Shown here: positions 17,752 to 27,102 of the stretch, one piece after another | Layout: the number at the start of each line of letters is the position of its first letter | How positions within the stretch are numbered: the first letter of the stretch is position 1 | Source: Rhizobium glycinendophyticum | GTDB taxonomy: Bacteria; Pseudomonadota; Alphaproteobacteria; Rhizobiales; Rhizobiaceae | Assembly (NCBI RefSeq): GCF_006443685.1 | Contig: NZ_VFYP01000001.1 | Location: 868,001 to 932,000, forward strand | Direction of reading: 5' to 3' | Length of the DNA stretch: 64,000 nt | Made by a program: the position numbers and the translations under genes | The notes under the pieces: model-generated | Database searches by the model: none | What the model saw: only the letters and a program-made list of their open reading frames with translations | Told to the model about the DNA's origin: nothing

Positions 17752-18237
17752 ATGCATTTCGACGCAACATTCTATGCGTTTGTCGGCCTCGTTCTTTTCC
17801 TGGCCCTGATCGTTTACCTCAAGGTGCCTGGCATCATCGCCAAGTCGCTGGACGAACGCGCCGACAAGATCACGGCGGAACTGGCCGAAGCCAAGCGCCT
17901 GCGCGAAGAGGCTCAGCACCTGCTGGCCGAATACCAGCGCAAGCGCAAGGAAGCCGAAGCCGAAGCCGCAGGCATTGTCGCTGCCGCCGAGCGCGAAGCA
18001 ACTGCACTGGCTGCTGAAGCCAAGCAGAAGACCGAGGAGTTCATCGCTCGCCGCAATGCGCTCTCCGAGCAGAAGATCAAGCAGGCCGAGACGGAAGCCG
18101 TCAACGCTGTGCGTTCGGCAGCGGTAGATCTCGCAATTGCTGCTGCCGAGAAGGTCTTGGCAAAGAAGGCCGATGAAAGCGTCCAGCAGGCGCTGTTCAA
18201 GGCTTCTGTCGGTGAGGTAAAGTCGCGCCTCAACTGA
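17752..18237 (+). CDS. atpF: F0F1 ATP synthase subunit b
   Basis: A 161-residue b subunit: N-terminal membrane helix (FYAFVGLVLFLALIVYLKVP) and a charged coiled coil rich in Glu/Ala/Lys. It starts 5 bases after the b' stop, with its ribosome-binding site GGGAG inside the end of that gene. It is last in the operon and is followed by a strong terminator; the F1 genes are not in the window. Confidence 0.95.
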   Translation: MHFDATFYAFVGLVLFLALIVYLKVPGIIAKSLDERADKITAELAEAKRLREEAQHLLAEYQRKRKEAEAEAAGIVAAAEREATALAAEAKQKTEEFIARRNALSEQKIKQAETEAVNAVRSAAVDLAIAAAEKVLAKKADESVQQALFKASVGEVKSRLN

Positions 18238-18270
18238 GTTCGGGCGGCGTCGATTGCGCCGTAGCTTTCA

Positions 18271-18303
18271 AACGCCCCGATCCTCAACGATCGGGGCGTT
18301 TTT
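18271..18303 (+). terminator. Terminator of the F0 operon
   Basis: Perfect 12-bp stem AACGCCCCGATC/GATCGGGGCGTT with a 6-base loop and a T-tract (TTTTT counting the stem end). Confidence 0.92.
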
Positions 18304-18320
18304 CGTTTGGAGTGATCTGT

Positions 18321-18803
18321 ATGACATTACGCACACTCTTACTGTCCTTTTCCGTCGCAACACTCTGGGGCCTGGTATCGACGTGGCCGGTCTTGGCAGA
18401 GGAGAAACTGGCCTGGCATGGCTGGAGTGGCGATGGCGCGGCACAGCTCGTCTATGGTGTCGCCGAAAGCGACCACGTCCTCTTGTCCTTCGCCTGTGAG
18501 CAGACGGGCAGCCCCATCCGCTTTGTCTATCCTTACGAGCCAGAACAGCCTAAGAATGGCGGTCTCTATGACGTGACCTTAAAGGCTGGCAAGCAGACCC
18601 TGTCTCTCAAGACCACGGGCACGCGACTGGAGATGGACGACCTCTTCATCCTGGAAGCGGACATGCCCGCGGGTGCAAATCTCGTCGCCCTGCTGACCGC
18701 CGGCAAGACACTCAGCCTGACCGTGGGCAAGGATCTAACCGAAGTCCCGCTTCAGGGAGCGGCAACCGCGGGCTCCGCCTTGTTCGAGATTTGCGGCCGC
18801 TGA
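18321..18803 (+). CDS. Secreted protein of unknown function
   Basis: A 160-residue protein with a signal peptide (LLLSFSVATLWGLVSTWPVLA, cut near AEEKLAW). The mature part is beta-rich, with two cysteines (FACEQ and EICGR) that could form a disulfide. GGAG lies 8 bases above ATG 18321. It stands between the atpF terminator and convergent rnhB. I do not recognise a characterised family. Confidence 0.75.
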   Translation: MTLRTLLLSFSVATLWGLVSTWPVLAEEKLAWHGWSGDGAAQLVYGVAESDHVLLSFACEQTGSPIRFVYPYEPEQPKNGGLYDVTLKAGKQTLSLKTTGTRLEMDDLFILEADMPAGANLVALLTAGKTLSLTVGKDLTEVPLQGAATAGSALFEICGR

Positions 18804-18807
18804 CTTC

Positions 18808-19497
18808 TCACCAGGACTGCTCTCGGGGCGCGAGATCGGTCTCCAGCGCCGGCTTGAGCGGCCTGAAGCTCATCCGGTGCAGGGGGCAGGGGCCATGCGC
18901 TACGATGGCGCTCCGGTGACGATCGGTGCCATAGCCGGCATGCAGGTCGAAGCCATAGTCGGGATAGACGAGACCCGCCCGCACCATCATCCTGTCGCGC
19001 ATGACTTTTGCAAGGATCGAGGCAGCGGCAATGGAAACCGAGCGTGCATCGCCCTTGACCACGGCTTCGCCGCTACAGCCGAGCCCGGGCGGCACGTCCC
19101 GACCGTCGGTGAGCACATGCCTTGCCTCAAGTGAAAGGCCGGCGACAGCGCGGCGCATCGCATCAAGGCTCGCCTTTCGAATATCGATCACGTCAATCCG
19201 GCGCGGCGAAGACGAAGCGATCGAGACCGTCGCCGTCGCGATGATTTCCTCGTAAAGCGCCTCTCGTTGCCTGGCAGAGAGTTTCTTGGAATCGTTGAGG
19301 CCATCAGGGATGCGCTTGGGATCGAGAATGACTGCGGCGGCCACGACAGGGCCGGCGAGAGGGCCACGGCCCGCTTCGTCGGTGCCGGCAACCGGCCAGT
19401 TCCCCCGCCGCTTCGCGCGGCTCTCCAGCGAGAAATCCGGGACGAGCGGTAGGTCAGGAAAAAGGCCAGGAGAATCGGGTGGCGTGCGCGTTTTCAT
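18808..19497 (-). CDS. rnhB: Ribonuclease HII
   Basis: A 229-residue RNase HII, which nicks RNA in RNA-DNA hybrids and starts removal of misincorporated ribonucleotides. Motifs are intact: [19 protein letters not shown] holds the first Asp-Glu pair, then [24 protein letters not shown] and the C-terminal [11 protein letters not shown] chose ATG 19497 ([10 protein letters not shown]...) because the upstream extension of the frame is low-complexity and unlike the family. It lies downstream of the radical SAM gene on the same strand. Confidence 0.95.
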   Translation of the reverse strand: MKTRTPPDSPGLFPDLPLVPDFSLESRAKRRGNWPVAGTDEAGRGPLAGPVVAAAVILDPKRIPDGLNDSKKLSARQREALYEEIIATATVSIASSSPRRIDVIDIRKASLDAMRRAVAGLSLEARHVLTDGRDVPPGLGCSGEAVVKGDARSVSIAAASILAKVMRDRMMVRAGLVYPDYGFDLHAGYGTDRHRSAIVAHGPCPLHRMSFRPLKPALETDLAPREQSW

Positions 19498-19640
19498 GCG
19501 GCAGAAATCGCACGCGCACCCGACCTCCTGCAAGTCCCCGGTCCCCTCGGCGTTTGACGACCTTGGGGGCGGCTTACCAGGGACCACATCCGGTGCGAGG
19601 CGGCGGACAACAGCACCGGAATTGCAAATGACACTAGCTC

Positions 19641-20798
19641 TCAGAGCAGGGAGAGCTGCACCCCGTCGCTGTTCGGCGACAGGAAAAGATCCTCGCGAAG
19701 ATGCAGGCTGCGGCGCATCAGCCCGAGCCGCTTGGTCGCCATTTCGAAGCGACGGCCGATCTGCCAGGCATAGGGACCGGCGCCCTTCATCCGCTTGCCG
19801 AACTCCGCGTCGTAGTCTTTACCGTCGCGCATGGAGCGAACCAGCGACATCACGTGACGATAACGGTCGGGATAATGCTGCAGCAACCAGTCACGAAACA
19901 GTGGGCTGACCTCCAGCGGCAGACGCAGCAGCACGTAGCTCGCTTCCGAAGCGCCAGCCGCCTTGCCACTGTCGAGAATCCGTTCGATCTCATGATCGTT
20001 CAGCGCCGGAATGACAGGGGCCATCATGATCGCCACCGGAATGCCGGCATCTGACAGCGTCTTGATCGCCTCCAGCCGCTTGGCTGGCGTCGAGGCACGC
20101 GGCTCCATGGTCCGGGCCAGCTTCCGGTCGAGCGTCGTTACGGAAATGCCGACTTTCACCAGACCCCGTTCAGCCATCGATTTCAGAATGTCGATGTCGC
20201 GCAGGATGAGCGCCGACTTGGTCACGATCACCACCGGGTGGTTGGCCTTGTCGAGGATCTCGAGGATCTGGCGCATGATGCGCCATTCCCGCTCGATCGG
20301 CTGATAGGGATCGGTATTGGTGCCGATCGCGATCGGCTTCACCTTGTAGCCTGGCTTCGACAGTTCGCGCTCCAGAAGGCGCGGCGCATCCGGCTTGGCA
20401 AATAGTTTGGCTTCAAAATCGAGACCGGCAGACAGACCCATATAGCTGTGGGTGGGTCTGGCGAAGCAGTAGATGCAACCATGCTCGCAGCCGCGATAGG
20501 GATTGATCGAGCGGTCGAAGGGAATGTCGGGAGACTCGTTGCGGGTGATCACCGTGCGCGGCTTTTCAACCTGCACCTCGGTCTTGAACGGCGGCATCTC
20601 TTCCAGCATCTGCCAGCCGTCATCGAAGGCAACCCGTTCGAGCTTTTCAAACCTGCCAGACGGGTTCATACCCGCCGCCCGTCCGCGCCGGCGATCGATC
20701 TCGATCCGCAGGCCGGAGGCGCCCATGACTGCATCGGCAATATCTGCCGTATTGCCGGGCTGAAAGGCAGCCTGGCTCACAAGAGACAGCTCGTTCAT
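19641..20798 (-). CDS. PA0069-family radical SAM protein (spore photoproduct lyase-like)
   Basis: A 385-residue radical SAM protein of the PA0069 group, related to spore photoproduct lyase. The [4Fe-4S]-binding motif is CEHGCIYC (Cx3Cx2C) after DRSINPYRG, and an SPL-like segment [13 protein letters not shown] follows. Spore photoproduct lyase repairs UV thymine lesions; the substrate of this group is unproven. The start has a GAGGAG site. An SOS-type LexA box overlaps the predicted -35, which supports a DNA-damage role. rnhB follows 143 bases downstream. Confidence 0.92.
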   Translation of the reverse strand: MNELSLVSQAAFQPGNTADIADAVMGASGLRIEIDRRRGRAAGMNPSGRFEKLERVAFDDGWQMLEEMPPFKTEVQVEKPRTVITRNESPDIPFDRSINPYRGCEHGCIYCFARPTHSYMGLSAGLDFEAKLFAKPDAPRLLERELSKPGYKVKPIAIGTNTDPYQPIEREWRIMRQILEILDKANHPVVIVTKSALILRDIDILKSMAERGLVKVGISVTTLDRKLARTMEPRASTPAKRLEAIKTLSDAGIPVAIMMAPVIPALNDHEIERILDSGKAAGASEASYVLLRLPLEVSPLFRDWLLQHYPDRYRHVMSLVRSMRDGKDYDAEFGKRMKGAGPYAWQIGRRFEMATKRLGLMRRSLHLREDLFLSPNSDGVQLSLL

Positions 20799-20840
20799 GT
20801 TTGCTCCTCGCAGGCTTCGGTGGCCCGCTCAATGACTTTA

Positions 20841-20873
20841 TTCCTAGCTCAGCAATGAGAACAATGCAAGAAC
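20841..20873 (-). promoter_or_regulatory. LexA box and SOS-type promoter of the radical SAM gene
   Basis: On the minus strand GTTC-TTGCATT-GTTC (20873-20859) is a perfect match to the alphaproteobacterial LexA site, a direct GTTC-N7-GTTC repeat. The -35 TTGCAT lies inside it, followed by a 17-base spacer and -10 TAGGAA (20846-20841). LexA bound there would block polymerase. Confidence 0.8.
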
Positions 20874-20928
20874 AAACTTCATGAATCTCTCAGTGGCAAA
20901 ACTTTGTGCAATGCGATAGATGTAGGCA

Positions 20929-21450
20929 ATGCTGACAGTTGTCATGGAATGCCACGATCAGGAACCGGAACTCGCACAGACGCTGTCCGTGCTGGTGGCT
21001 GGTGCGATCGAGGGGCTGGTGAGCGATGTGATTGTTCTCGACCATGGGTCGCAGGACGGCTCTTCGACAGTCGCAGATGCCGCCGGCTGCCGCTTTTATC
21101 AGCAATGGGACATGAAGGACGTGCTGGCCAAGGCGCGGGGCGAATGGCTGCTTCTGGTCGAGCCGGGTGCCCGTCTTGGTGCCGGCTGGATCGACGAGGT
21201 GGCGGAGTATATGGCGCTCCATGGCGTCCCGGCGCGCTTTTCCGAAGCTCGGCTTTATCGGCTGCCGTTCTACCGCCGCATTACGCGTCGCAGCGCGCCG
21301 CTCGAAACAGGCCTCTTGATCCCGAAGCGCCAGGCACTCGCTATCGTCGATTCGCAGACAGATCTGTTGCAGCTGGCGCGGGGCCACAAGGCGCGGCGTC
21401 TGGCGAGCGAAATTATCCCTTCCCGGGTCGCGCGCGAAGCCCGCCGCTGA
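20929..21450 (+). CDS. Glycosyltransferase family 2-like protein
   Basis: A 173-residue protein with a GT-A-like start: LTVVMECHDQEPELAQTL, then a DHGSQDGS stretch in the place of the usual nucleotide-binding DDGSxDGT, and a LLVEPGARLG region in the DXD position. It is much shorter than typical GT2 enzymes (about 250-300 residues), so it may be a minimal or non-catalytic member. It converges on moaB, 12 bases from its stop. The acceptor is unknown. Confidence 0.75.
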   Translation: MLTVVMECHDQEPELAQTLSVLVAGAIEGLVSDVIVLDHGSQDGSSTVADAAGCRFYQQWDMKDVLAKARGEWLLLVEPGARLGAGWIDEVAEYMALHGVPARFSEARLYRLPFYRRITRRSAPLETGLLIPKRQALAIVDSQTDLLQLARGHKARRLASEIIPSRVAREARR

Positions 21451-21462
21451 TCGGCAGAGGCC

Positions 21463-22008
21463 TCAGCTTCCCCGTTTCAGATGCTCGTCGAGCCGCGGCA
21501 TGATTTCCACAAAATTGCAGGGCATGTGGCGATAGTCGAGTTGCAGCATGATGATCCCGTCCCAGGCATCCTTGCAGGCGCCGGGCGAGCCCGGCAGCAC
21601 GAAGATGAAGGTGGCGTTCGCCACGCCGCCGGTCGCGCGCGACTGGATCGTCGACGTCCCGATCTTGTCATAGGAGATCCGGTGGAAAACTTCAGAGAAG
21701 CCATCCATCTTCTTCTCGAACAACGGCTCCAGCGCCTCGGGGGTTACGTCGCGCCCGGTAAAGCCCGTGCCGCCGGTAGTGATCACCACGTCGATATCAG
21801 GGTCCGTGGTCCAGCCCTGCACCTGTTCGAAGATCGCTGCCTTGTCGTCTTTTACGATGGCCCGCGCCACGAGCCGATGGCCGGCCTCTGCGATCCGGGC
21901 GACAAGCGTATCGCCAGAGCGGTCGTCGGCGGCCGTGCGTGTGTCGGACACGGTCAGCACGGCAATGCCGACGGGGATGAAGGGGCGGCTTTCGTCGATC
22001 CGGCTCAT
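21463..22008 (-). CDS. moaB: Molybdenum cofactor biosynthesis protein B
   Basis: A 181-residue MoaB/MogA-fold protein. The TTGGTGFTGRD motif, SDTRTAADDRSGD and LPGSPGACKDAW mark the molybdopterin-binding site. MoaB-type proteins adenylate molybdopterin or act in that branch. Its ATG overlaps the ispE stop (ATGA), implying translational coupling to an unrelated isoprenoid gene. No other moa/moe gene is nearby. Confidence 0.93.
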   Translation of the reverse strand: MSRIDESRPFIPVGIAVLTVSDTRTAADDRSGDTLVARIAEAGHRLVARAIVKDDKAAIFEQVQGWTTDPDIDVVITTGGTGFTGRDVTPEALEPLFEKKMDGFSEVFHRISYDKIGTSTIQSRATGGVANATFIFVLPGSPGACKDAWDGIIMLQLDYRHMPCNFVEIMPRLDEHLKRGS

Positions 22009-22925
22009 GCTGGTTCTCCGGCGATCGTGTGGGTGAGCAACACATACCAGTCCGGCCGATAGCTGGACAGGGCAAGGGCTGCCCTGAGCGCAAAGGTCTC
22101 GCTTTCGTACAGACCGAAGCAGGTGGCGCCGGACCCCGACATGCGGACGAAACCGGCAAGGCTCTGCCGAAGATAGTCACAGGCCTCGGTAATCTCCGGC
22201 ACTAGCGCCTCCGCCGGTGGCTGCAGATCGTTTCGCAAGCCGGCAAGGCCCGCCAGCCAGCCGGCAGCGTCGCCCTCGCTCGGCAGCGTGCCAATCGCAG
22301 CATTGTCCCGACACGCCAGTCGCCGGAAGATCTCGGGCGTCGAGACGGCCTTCATCGGATTGACAAGCACGATCGGAAAGGAGGGGAGGGTAATCGGCTC
22401 CAGCGCTTCACCGATTCCTTGCGCCCGAAGCGGCCTCGACATCAGGCACATCGGCACATCAGCACCGAGCTTCAGGGCGATTTCCTGCACCTTTTCATCA
22501 GTCAGCTTCGCCTGCCACAGCCGCATCAGGCCGCGCAGCGTGGCTGCGGCATCCGCCGAGCCCCCACCGATTCCGGACGCAATCGGCAGGTTCTTGTCGA
22601 GGGTGATCGCAACGGGCCCATGTGGCTGCCCGGTCTCGTCGAGGGCTGCCCGCAGCAGGTCGCGGGCGCGCAGCACCAGATTGCCGTCCTGCCCGCCCGG
22701 ATCGAGTGCAAGCACCGGGCCGAATCGACCGGCAAGAGTCAGGCGGTCAGTTTCGGCGGACACAAAGGACAGCTCGTCGCCATCCTCGGCAAAGGTCACG
22801 AGGCTGTCGATCAGGTGATAGCCATCGGCACGCTGGCCGGTCACATGCAGAGCGAGATTGATTTTTGCCGGAGCCGTCTCTTCGACGCGCCCCGGCGATA
22901 TGACCTCGGCAGCCGTCATCGGCAT
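22005..22925 (-). CDS. ispE: 4-diphosphocytidyl-2-C-methyl-D-erythritol kinase
   Basis: About 306 residues; a GHMP kinase of the MEP isoprenoid pathway. APAKINLALHVTGQRADGYH opens the protein, and LPIASGIGGGSADAAA is the ATP-binding motif. I chose ATG 22925 because it overlaps the stop of the TPR gene (TGATG); ATG 22919 is an alternative. The long open frame further upstream lies inside the TPR gene. moaB follows with an ATGA overlap; the polyprenyl diphosphate synthase that uses isoprenoid precursors lies upstream in the same direction. Confidence 0.94.
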   Translation of the reverse strand: MPMTAAEVISPGRVEETAPAKINLALHVTGQRADGYHLIDSLVTFAEDGDELSFVSAETDRLTLAGRFGPVLALDPGGQDGNLVLRARDLLRAALDETGQPHGPVAITLDKNLPIASGIGGGSADAAATLRGLMRLWQAKLTDEKVQEIALKLGADVPMCLMSRPLRAQGIGEALEPITLPSFPIVLVNPMKAVSTPEIFRRLACRDNAAIGTLPSEGDAAGWLAGLAGLRNDLQPPAEALVPEITEACDYLRQSLAGFVRMSGSGATCFGLYESETFALRAALALSSYRPDWYVLLTHTIAGEPA

Positions 22926-24736
22926 CAGGTCTTCTTGTCGTCTTTCTTCGGCTCGGCGGCCGGTTCGGCATTCACCTTCGCAGCATCCGATTCGATCGGT
23001 GGCAGGCCCTTTTCGATCTTGGCCTGGATCTTCGGGATTTCGGCTTCTTCCGGCTCGGATGCCAGCGCCCGTTTCCACTGGAAGGTAGCTTCCAGCTTGC
23101 GGCCCACGCGCCAGTAGGCGTCTCCAAGATGGTCGTTGATCGTCGCGTCACCGGCCTTCAGCTCGATCGCCCGTTCCAGCTCGGTCACAGCCTCGTCGAA
23201 GCGACCCAGGCGGTAATAGGCCCAGCCGAGAGAATCGACGATATAGCCATCATCGGGGCGCAGCTCCACGGCCTTCTTGATCATGTCCAGACCCTTGTCC
23301 AGGTTCCGGTTCATGTCGACCCAGGAATAGCCGAGATAATTCAACACCTGCGGCTGATCCGGGTTAAGTTCCAATGCCTTGTTGAAGTCCGGCTCAGCCT
23401 TGTCCCACTTCTTCAGCCGCTCATAAGCGATGCCGCGCTGGAAGAAGACCGACCAGTGATTGCGGTTCGCCGCTGGCCCGATCATCTCCACGGCCTTGTC
23501 GTAGTTCTCCGCCATTGCCGCGTAATCCTTGGCGTCGGAGAGCACGCTGCCATAGGCGAGATAGCTGCGGATATCTTTTGGATCCGAGGCGATCAGCTTC
23601 TGCAGATGCTTTCGCGCCTCTTCCACTTTGCCGGTCTCGGCCAGCGTCAGGCCGAGTTGCAGCTCGGAGACCCGCCGCATCGGCGAGCTTTCCGGAACCT
23701 GGCGGTAGAATTCGATAGCCTTGTCGGCCTGGTCTGCCTTTTCGGCGATACCGCCGAGCAGGATCAGCGTGTCCGCAGCCGTCGCGTCGAGAGCGCGGGA
23801 GAACTGCAGATAGAGCATCACGGTGTCTTCCGCACCGTCGCGGTTCAGCGCGCCGCCGATGGAGAAGAGAACGCCTGCCGCACCCTGCGCCGCTGTCTCG
23901 ACCGTCTGCTTCGGTTTGCGGCCGGCCTCGATCTCGTCGCGCAGCGCCTTGAAGGGTGCAAAATTGGTGATCAGCTCATCGCCGGCCGACAGGGCGTCGA
24001 GCGCCTTCTGCTTGTTGCCGGCATTGGCCTCGAGCGTCGCAAGGGCCATGACCGCACGGGCAAACGTGTCAGGCGCGGTCGCCCCGCCATTGCGGTCCGT
24101 CACCGTTTCGGTCAGCGCCTTACGCGCCGTATCCACATCTCCGGTGACATTGGCAATAGCGCCGAGATTGTAGCTCTTGAAGATGCCATACCAGCTCGGA
24201 CCTTTCAGATCCTGCAACTGCTTGAGGGCTTCCTTGCCCTTGCCCTGACCCACCTTGGTCCAGGCGATCAGCAACTCGTTCATCAGCCGGTCGAGGTCGT
24301 TCGGTCCCTCGTATTTCAGTGTCTTAAGTGCTTTTTCGTAATGTCCGTCGCGGATCGCCTGAAAGCTCAAGGCAACCGACGTCACCCGTTCGACTGCCGG
24401 ATCCTTCTCCAGGAGCTTGGCGAGCTTGGCGCCCTCATCGAAATCGCCGTCCATGAACAGCGCGATCATCAGTCGCTGCTGCAGTTCCAGCTCGTTCGGC
24501 GAGAAATCGAGAGCTTTCTTGTAGAACTGGATGGCGTTCTTGTAGTCGCGATCGGCCTCGGCAGTGCGTGCGGCAAGGAATGCGCCGGCAAAGGAGTCCA
24601 CGGTACCGTAGTCGAAGTTCTCGGTCGCATCCGGCGCGGCTGGCTTGGAAGACGAGGCCGATTGCGCGAAGGAGACGCCGAGGAGCAGCGCCAGCGCAGT
24701 GCCGGCGAGGATGCGAAGGGCGGGACTTTGCCGCAT
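22925..24736 (-). CDS. Secreted tetratricopeptide-repeat protein
   Basis: A 603-residue protein with a signal peptide (ILAGTALALLLGVSFAQSA) and many TPR units, clearest between residues 420 and 570 (for example AEPDFNKALELNPDQPQVLN, LGYSWVDMN and WAYYRLGRFDEAVTELERAI). The C-terminus is Lys/Ala/Pro-rich. TPR arrays mediate protein contacts; a periplasmic scaffold role is likely but unspecified. ATG 24736 starts the signal peptide and has GAAAGG upstream. Its stop overlaps the ispE start. Confidence 0.9.
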   Translation of the reverse strand: MRQSPALRILAGTALALLLGVSFAQSASSSKPAAPDATENFDYGTVDSFAGAFLAARTAEADRDYKNAIQFYKKALDFSPNELELQQRLMIALFMDGDFDEGAKLAKLLEKDPAVERVTSVALSFQAIRDGHYEKALKTLKYEGPNDLDRLMNELLIAWTKVGQGKGKEALKQLQDLKGPSWYGIFKSYNLGAIANVTGDVDTARKALTETVTDRNGGATAPDTFARAVMALATLEANAGNKQKALDALSAGDELITNFAPFKALRDEIEAGRKPKQTVETAAQGAAGVLFSIGGALNRDGAEDTVMLYLQFSRALDATAADTLILLGGIAEKADQADKAIEFYRQVPESSPMRRVSELQLGLTLAETGKVEEARKHLQKLIASDPKDIRSYLAYGSVLSDAKDYAAMAENYDKAVEMIGPAANRNHWSVFFQRGIAYERLKKWDKAEPDFNKALELNPDQPQVLNYLGYSWVDMNRNLDKGLDMIKKAVELRPDDGYIVDSLGWAYYRLGRFDEAVTELERAIELKAGDATINDHLGDAYWRVGRKLEATFQWKRALASEPEEAEIPKIQAKIEKGLPPIESDAAKVNAEPAAEPKKDDKKT

Positions 24737-24853
24737 GAACGAGCCTTTCAGGAACCGATGACAAGCATTCTCGCCCACACGGACGACACGCGATGATTCA
24801 CGCACAGAATGGCTTTTTTGAAGCAGCCTCGCAAGGCGATCCACAGCTCTGCG

Positions 24854-25870
24854 TCAATTGACGCGAGAGATGCAGAAATCGATCACGTTGTTCAGCGCGT
24901 CCTTCCACGGCGAGTTCGGCAGCGGCGCCAGCGCATCCCGCGCGATGGTGCCGTAATGCTGCGCCCGCTGGATCGTGTCGGTGAGAGCGCCGTATTTGCC
25001 GATCAGGCCGAGCGCTTTTTCGAGCCTGGCATCGTCGTTCTCTCCGCCTTCGATCGAGCCTTTCCAGAACTCGCGCTCCGCAGCCGTTCCCCGGCGATAG
25101 GAAAGGATGACCGGCAGCGTGATCTTGCCCTCGCGGAAATCGTCGCCGACATTCTTGCCGGTCTCAGAAGCCTTGCCGCCGTAATCTAGCACATCGTCGA
25201 CCAGCTGGAAGGCAAGGCCGAGATTCATGCCATAGGACTTGAGCGCACTGCGTGTCGCCCGGTCGGTGCCGGCCACGATCGGGCCGACCTCGGAAGCCGC
25301 CGCAAAGAGCGCGGCGGTTTTGGCGCGGATGACGGCCAGGTAATCGTCCTCCGTCGTCTCCATGTTCTTGGCGACGGAAAGCTGCAGCACTTCACCCTCG
25401 GCGATGACGCAAGCCGCAGTCGATAAGACGTCGAGCGCTTCCAGCGACCCGACCTCCACCATCATGCGAAAGGCCTGGCCGAGCAGGAAGTCACCGACGA
25501 GAACGCTCGCCTGATTGCCCCAGATGGTCCGCGCAGTCGATTTGCCCCGGCGCAGATCGCTTTCGTCCACCACGTCGTCATGCAGAAGCGTCGCCGTGTG
25601 CATGAACTCGACCGAGGTCGCGAGCTTGATGTGATGATCACCCTCGTAGCCGAACATGGCAGCCGTCGCGAGCGTCAGCATGGGGCGTAAACGCTTGCCG
25701 CCGGATGAAATCAGGTGGTTCGCGACCTCCGGAATCATCTGCACATCCGAGCCGGCCTTCGACAGGATCAGCTGGTTTACGCGCTCCATCCCGCTTTTGG
25801 TCAGGTCCACCAGAGGCTTGACGGATGCCTGTTTGTTTTTGTTTTCCTCAAGCGGTATGACTACGCCCAA
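24854..25870 (-). CDS. Polyprenyl (octaprenyl-type) diphosphate synthase
   Basis: A 338-residue trans-isoprenyl diphosphate synthase. Both aspartate-rich motifs are present: DDVVD (in LLHDDVVDES) and DDVLD (in LVDDVLDYGG). The length fits long-chain enzymes such as IspB, which make the ubiquinone side chain (C50 in rhizobia). I chose TTG 25870 because AGGAG lies 9 bases upstream and the protein then begins MGVVIPLEENKNK as I recall for rhizobial orthologues; an ATG at 25930 would add 20 residues unlike the family. It is divergent from DUF2007. Confidence 0.93.
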   Translation of the reverse strand: MGVVIPLEENKNKQASVKPLVDLTKSGMERVNQLILSKAGSDVQMIPEVANHLISSGGKRLRPMLTLATAAMFGYEGDHHIKLATSVEFMHTATLLHDDVVDESDLRRGKSTARTIWGNQASVLVGDFLLGQAFRMMVEVGSLEALDVLSTAACVIAEGEVLQLSVAKNMETTEDDYLAVIRAKTAALFAAASEVGPIVAGTDRATRSALKSYGMNLGLAFQLVDDVLDYGGKASETGKNVGDDFREGKITLPVILSYRRGTAAEREFWKGSIEGGENDDARLEKALGLIGKYGALTDTIQRAQHYGTIARDALAPLPNSPWKDALNNVIDFCISRVN

Positions 25871-25977
25871 CGCACCGGACTCCTGTTCATTTTGGTGCCC
25901 GACCATAAAAAGCCGAGGCCTGAACGGCAAGGGGCGAATTGTCCCGCCGGGCCGAACCGGGGAGTTTTCGCGATAAA

Positions 25978-26208
25978 ATGCATGAAATCATCCGCAGCAA
26001 CGACGTCGTTCTCCTCTCCTTTGCCGAAAGCCTGATGCGCGACGCCGGCATTGCCGTGATGATCGCCGACCAGTCGATGAGCATCCTCGAAGGCTCGCTC
26101 GGCATGCTGCAGCGGCGTCTGCTCGTTGATGGCGACTGCGTCGATCAGGCCCGACGCATCCTCACCGATGCCGGTCTCGGGGCCGAACTGCGTGACCGCG
26201 ACGCCTGA
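25978..26208 (+). CDS. DUF2007 (putative signal-transducing) protein
   Basis: A 76-residue alpha-beta protein starting MHEIIRSNDVVLLSFAESLM, typical of DUF2007, a small family related to PII-like folds with no proven role. ATG 25978 is where the family starts. It lies 8 bases before the TrmN6-like gene, suggesting co-transcription. Confidence 0.85.
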   Translation: MHEIIRSNDVVLLSFAESLMRDAGIAVMIADQSMSILEGSLGMLQRRLLVDGDCVDQARRILTDAGLGAELRDRDA

Positions 26209-26216
26209 GGCCCGCC

Positions 26217-27011
26217 ATGGAGCCTGTGCATTCTCCGATGCCTGACGAAACGATCGACGCCTTTCACCGTGGCGCCTTCCATCTTGTGCAGCCTGTGGGA
26301 CGCGGCCATCGGGCCGGCATGGATGCGATGTTGCTGGCTTCGCTGGTGCTCGATGAGAGACCCGTCCGCATCGCCGACCTTGGCGCCGGTGCAGGCGCCG
26401 CTGGTCTCGCGGTCGCCGCCCGGCTGCCGGAGGCGTCCATCGTCCTGGTGGAGCGCTCACCCGACATGGCCGTCTTCGCGCGCAAGAGCCTGGCCTTGCC
26501 GCAGAACGCGGGGATTGCATCCAGGGCCGAGGTTGTCGAAGCCGATGTCACGCTGACTGGCCGCGCCCGTGTCGCCGCAGGCCTTGCCGACGACAGCTTC
26601 CACCACGTCATCATGAACCCGCCCTTCAACGACCCCTGCGACCGAAAGACCCCGGATGTCCTGAAAGCGGAGGCCCACGCCATGACGGACGACCTCTTCG
26701 AAAGCTGGATACGCACGGCGGGTGCCATCACGATCCCCGGCGGTCAGCTGTCCCTGATCGCACGCCCGCAATCGATCGCCGACATCATCGCCGCCTGTGG
26801 CCGGCGGTTTGGCGGGATTGAGATCACCCCAATCCATCCACGGGCCGGTGAAAACGCAACTCGCATTCTCGTGACCGCCATCAAGGGCTCGCGCGCCCGT
26901 CTGCAGTTGAGGGCGCCGCTTCTGATGCACGACCGGCCGGACGCGCATGCGTTTGCGTCCTTCGTCGACGACCTCAACAACGGACGCATCGGCTATCGCC
27001 GCTTGCGTTGA
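26217..27011 (+). CDS. TrmN6-like class I SAM methyltransferase
   Basis: A 264-residue methyltransferase. Motif I is IADLGAGAGAAGLAVAARLP, and the catalytic motif for adenine N6 methylation is NPPF (in VIMNPPFNDP). This combination and length fit the TrmN6/YfiC family, which methylates A37 of tRNA1(Val). ATG 26217 follows DUF2007 closely; ATG 26238 is an alternative start. Confidence 0.87.
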   Translation: MEPVHSPMPDETIDAFHRGAFHLVQPVGRGHRAGMDAMLLASLVLDERPVRIADLGAGAGAAGLAVAARLPEASIVLVERSPDMAVFARKSLALPQNAGIASRAEVVEADVTLTGRARVAAGLADDSFHHVIMNPPFNDPCDRKTPDVLKAEAHAMTDDLFESWIRTAGAITIPGGQLSLIARPQSIADIIAACGRRFGGIEITPIHPRAGENATRILVTAIKGSRARLQLRAPLLMHDRPDAHAFASFVDDLNNGRIGYRRLR

Positions 27012-27102
27012 AAACGCTGATTTTTAGCGCAACCATTGTGTTCGGCCTGCGGCTCCTTACATCTCCCGTCAGAGTAAGATCGTGAGGAGTTGAGACGCGA
27101 AC

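Noticed and set aside
23129..24796. Open frame of about 555 codons opposite the TPR gene
   Set aside because: Antisense shadow; the TPR protein with signal peptide on the minus strand explains the region.
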